Part shown: positions 5,214 through 6,837 of the stretch, piece after piece
How positions within the stretch are numbered: the first letter of the stretch is position 1
How the letters are laid out: each line of letters starts with the position of its first letter
Source: Methylococcaceae bacterium
GTDB taxonomy: Bacteria; Pseudomonadota; Gammaproteobacteria; Methylococcales; Methylomonadaceae
Length of the DNA stretch: 6,837 bases
Direction of reading: 5' to 3'
Assembly (NCBI GenBank): GCA_947505055.1
Contig: CANNLO010000257.1
Coordinates: forward strand, 1-6,837
Notes under the pieces: model-generated
Database searches by the model: none
What the model saw: the letters and a program-made list of their open reading frames with translations, nothing else
Told to the model about the DNA's origin: nothing
Made by a program: the position numbers and the translations under genes

Positions 5214-6296
5214 GTGGAATCAAAGAGCGCTCCCTTTTTACGTAAGTCCCCCAAAGCGGGGATTGATTACCCGCGCAACTACGCCGAGTTTCTGGCGTGG
5301 TTTCCGGATGACGCATCTTGCCTTGACTACCTTGACTGGGTTCGATGGAAAGAAGGTTTTGAGTGTCCATCGTGCCACGGATCCAAAGGGTGGCGTATGA
5401 AGCATGGTAAATGGTGGTGCGATGCCTGTCGCAATCGCATCTCCGCCACGGCTGGCACTATCTTTAACCACGCCAGAACACCTCTGACTGTATGGTTTGC
5501 CGCCGCTTGGCATCTGACAGCCGCTAAAAATGGTGTTTCTGCCAAAACGCTGCATCGAATCCTTGGATTCGGTTCCTATCAAACGGCGTGGGCGATGCTG
5601 CATCGGTTTCGGTGCGCAATCAGCCATGCCGGACACGATATGCTGTCCGGGCATGTGGAAGTGGATGAGACGGTCATTGGAGGTGTGCGGCACGGCAAGC
5701 GCGGGCGCGGCGCTGAAGGCAAAGTAGTGGTGGCCGTTGCCGTAGAATTGCTCTCCCCCAAAGGTTTCGGGCGCTGCCGTTTGCAAATTATCCCCAACGC
5801 CGAGTCCGAAACACTGAAAGTGTTTGTTCAGAAGCACATCAAACCTGGCTCTACGATCCACACCGACGGGCTGGTATCCTATCCAGGTGCAGTTAAAGAC
5901 GAATACATCCATCAAGGAACATCCATCAAAAACTCCGGCAAAGAAGCCAACGAGGTTTTGCCTGGCGTACACCGAGTTGCAGCACTTGTTAAGCGCTGGC
6001 TGATGGGTACCCATCAGGGTTCCTTCGAGGCAGATCACCTGCAAGCCTATCTGGACGAATTTGCGTTCCGGTTCAATCGACGCAAGTCCTCGCATCGCGG
6101 CATGCTTTTCTTCAGGTTGATTGAACAGTGTGTTGCCATGCATCCTATGTCCTTTCGTGAGCTTGTAGCCAACCCCAAGCCCAAGCCCAAAGATGTGAGG
6201 CAGGAGTTCACCGTTGCGGCTAATCTGCGCAATAAAGCACCTGCTTCGCTGGATATTTCAGTGCCAGTTCATCCTTGGCGAATGGCGTTACCGTAA
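5214..6296 (+). CDS. IS1595-family (ISXO2-like) transposase
   Basis: A 360-aa transposase. The GTG at 5214 is the first possible start after an in-frame TAA at 5202-5204, although its ribosome-binding site is poor. A zinc ribbon is formed by Cys51/Cys54 (CPSC) and Cys69/Cys72 (CDAC). The RNase H-like catalytic domain shows Asp151 in HVEVDETVIGG and Asp218 in IHTDG. The third position is filled by His253, with Lys260 seven residues later in VHRVAALVKRW rather than a glutamate. IS1595 subgroups are known to vary at this site. The domain ends with the characteristic HLQAYLDEFAFRFNRR (275-290). It excises and inserts the element with an 8-bp duplication. The frame is intact, so the element may be active. 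Low in-cell expression from the GTG start is plausible. Confidence 0.93.
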   Translation: MESKSAPFLRKSPKAGIDYPRNYAEFLAWFPDDASCLDYLDWVRWKEGFECPSCHGSKGWRMKHGKWWCDACRNRISATAGTIFNHARTPLTVWFAAAWHLTAAKNGVSAKTLHRILGFGSYQTAWAMLHRFRCAISHAGHDMLSGHVEVDETVIGGVRHGKRGRGAEGKVVVAVAVELLSPKGFGRCRLQIIPNAESETLKVFVQKHIKPGSTIHTDGLVSYPGAVKDEYIHQGTSIKNSGKEANEVLPGVHRVAALVKRWLMGTHQGSFEADHLQAYLDEFAFRFNRRKSSHRGMLFFRLIEQCVAMHPMSFRELVANPKPKPKDVRQEFTVAANLRNKAPASLDISVPVHPWRMALP

Positions 6297-6313
6297 ATAG
6301 CTGGATACCCCAC
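6288..6313. repeat. Right terminal inverted repeat of the IS
   Basis: The perfect 26-bp partner of 5173-5198. It also encodes the last two transposase residues and its stop codon (6294-6296), and on the minus strand it supplies the first foreign residues (VGYPAIYG) fused to the truncated SMEK protein. Confidence 0.92.
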
Positions 6314-6321
6314 TTCAATTT
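6314..6321. repeat. Target-site duplication, right copy (TTCAATTT)
   Basis: The exact 8-bp match to 5165-5172, abutting the right end of the IS. On the minus strand it completes the last native codons (Lys-Ile-Glu) of the SMEK 5' fragment. Confidence 0.92.
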
Positions 6322-6837
6322 TCTCTGGATCAGGTTCACTCTTGAGTTCTTTTTTCAGAAAATCATAGATGCCTTTCTGCTGATCGATCTCCAAACCAAC
6401 AATAATCTTCAAGAGAGAGGCAATATCGAAAATATCGCTCGCTGGTGAAAATGTCAGATTATAAGGGTTTGCAAATGTCTTGGTTCGTAAGTCTTCTGTA
6501 TCTTTGGAGATAGATATAAATTTAAAAGAATAACCTGGGTAATTGGAAATATCTTTTTTATTGAGAGCGGATTCAATCTTCTGCTTAGTTGCTGTGGCAG
6601 AAACTTGGATAATGATACTATTTGTGGTATCAACTAAATCAATACCTGCCGCATTTTGTTGTATAGAATTAATGTTTGTTAAGTTCCAACCAAAGAGCAG
6701 ATTAAAAAAATGCAGATAAAAGTTTTCTGCATGAATATTCAAATCAAGAATATTTAGTCCTCCACGTACATTGATACGGGTAGCAAGTATGCTGAGCTCA
6801 CGTTCTATATAGTTGAAATATTCTGAGCGATTCATTG

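Larger units (their letters stand above)
5173..6313 (+). mobile_element. Complete IS1595-family insertion sequence (ISXO2-like), 1141 bp
   Basis: The boundaries are set by 26-bp perfect terminal inverted repeats at 5173-5198 and 6288-6313 (outermost bases GTGGGGTATCCAG) and by the 8-bp direct duplication TTCAATTT on both sides. One transposase gene fills the element, and its stop codon lies inside the right inverted repeat. No passenger gene is present. IS plus one duplication copy adds 1149 bp (3 x 383), so the host frame is not shifted, but stop codons within the element still end translation. Its G+C is well above that of the interrupted operon. Identical ends and an intact gene suggest a recent, potentially active insertion. 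Confidence 0.93.
6269..6835 (-). pseudogene. SMEK-domain effector gene, 5' fragment truncated by the IS
   Basis: This is the start of the first ABC-3C gene, with ATG at 6835-6833. The Shine-Dalgarno would lie beyond the window edge. Residues 1-174 are native, then 14 residues from the IS end (beginning VGYPAIYG) are added before a stop at 6269, giving a 188-aa chimera. The native part matches the SMEK domain: an N-terminal YIERELSILATRI helix, LNILDLNIHAENFYLHFFNLLFGWNL (26-51), AGIDLVD (63-69), IIIQVSATATKQKIES (74-89) and KFISISKD (105-112). The GIDL/IQVSAT spacing is reminiscent of the core of PD-(D/E)xK-like nucleases with a Gln replacing Glu, so a nuclease or nucleic-acid effector is plausible but unproven. 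The 3' half (4712-5172) holds the ABC-3C C-terminal domain. Removing the IS and one duplication gives 324 residues. Confidence 0.85.

Noticed and set aside
5238..6143. 301-aa open frame on the minus strand inside the IS
   Set aside because: It is fully antisense to the intact transposase, has low-complexity odd composition and no domain pattern. It is a mirror frame of a GC-rich gene.
5168..6318. IS ends placed at GGGTATCC (5176 and 6310)
   Set aside because: The 8-bp flanks would then be AATTTGTG and CACTTCAA, which do not match. Moving the ends out by 3 bp gives perfect TTCAATTT duplications and 26-bp repeats.
1..6837. CRISPR array, tRNA or rRNA genes
   Set aside because: No regularly spaced repeats and no tRNA-like cloverleaf or rRNA sequence were seen on either strand.

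Overview
This window looks like accessory, mobile-element DNA from a proteobacterium. A gammaproteobacterium seems most likely, but that assignment is weak and rests on the RadC variant, the Gin/Pin-like serine recombinase, the IS1595-type insertion sequence and the general codon style. Base composition is patchy. Sampled 60-base blocks hold 36 G+C in the recombinase gene (2101-2160), 37 in the transposase gene (5641-5700), but only 20 in the ATPase gene (3841-3900) and 16 in the SMEK gene (6661-6720). This suggests that segments of different origin have been joined.

Left part (1-1097, + strand): the 3' end of a RadC/JAB-domain gene with an intact metal-binding motif, a strong intrinsic terminator, a small putative DNA-binding protein, and a small basic/coiled-coil protein. 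The last gene has a copy of a GTAACGTTAC palindrome in front of it and another inside its 3' end. This kind of RadC plus small regulators is commonly seen in integrative elements and plasmids. A 261-bp convergent gap (1098-1358) follows. It has no gene but holds two inverted repeats of the same architecture (arms of 12-13 bp, 6-bp centre, shared TGATAA-N6-TTATC core).

Middle part (1359-2640, - strand): an unrecognised 180-aa protein, then a 182-aa serine recombinase. Directly upstream of the recombinase is a res-like locus that includes a perfect 14+2+14 bp palindrome and a repeated half-site.

Right part (2786-6837, - strand): an operon that I read as an ABC three-component (ABC-3C) predicted conflict/defence system. 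In transcription order it comprises a SMEK-domain protein with the ABC-3C C-terminal domain (putative effector), a 75-aa middle component, and a 573-aa SMC/Rad50-like ATPase. Successive genes overlap by 14 and 10 nt and are preceded by good Shine-Dalgarno sequences, so they were probably translated together. The first gene is broken by a complete 1141-bp IS1595-family element (5173-6313) with 26-bp perfect terminal inverted repeats and an 8-bp target duplication, TTCAATTT. Removing the IS and one duplication copy restores a continuous 324-aa reading frame. The putative effector is therefore freshly disrupted, while the middle component and ATPase remain intact.

The strongest finding is this interrupted ABC-3C operon next to a recombinase/res module. 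Family assignments come from recognising sequence patterns by eye; no database search was possible.
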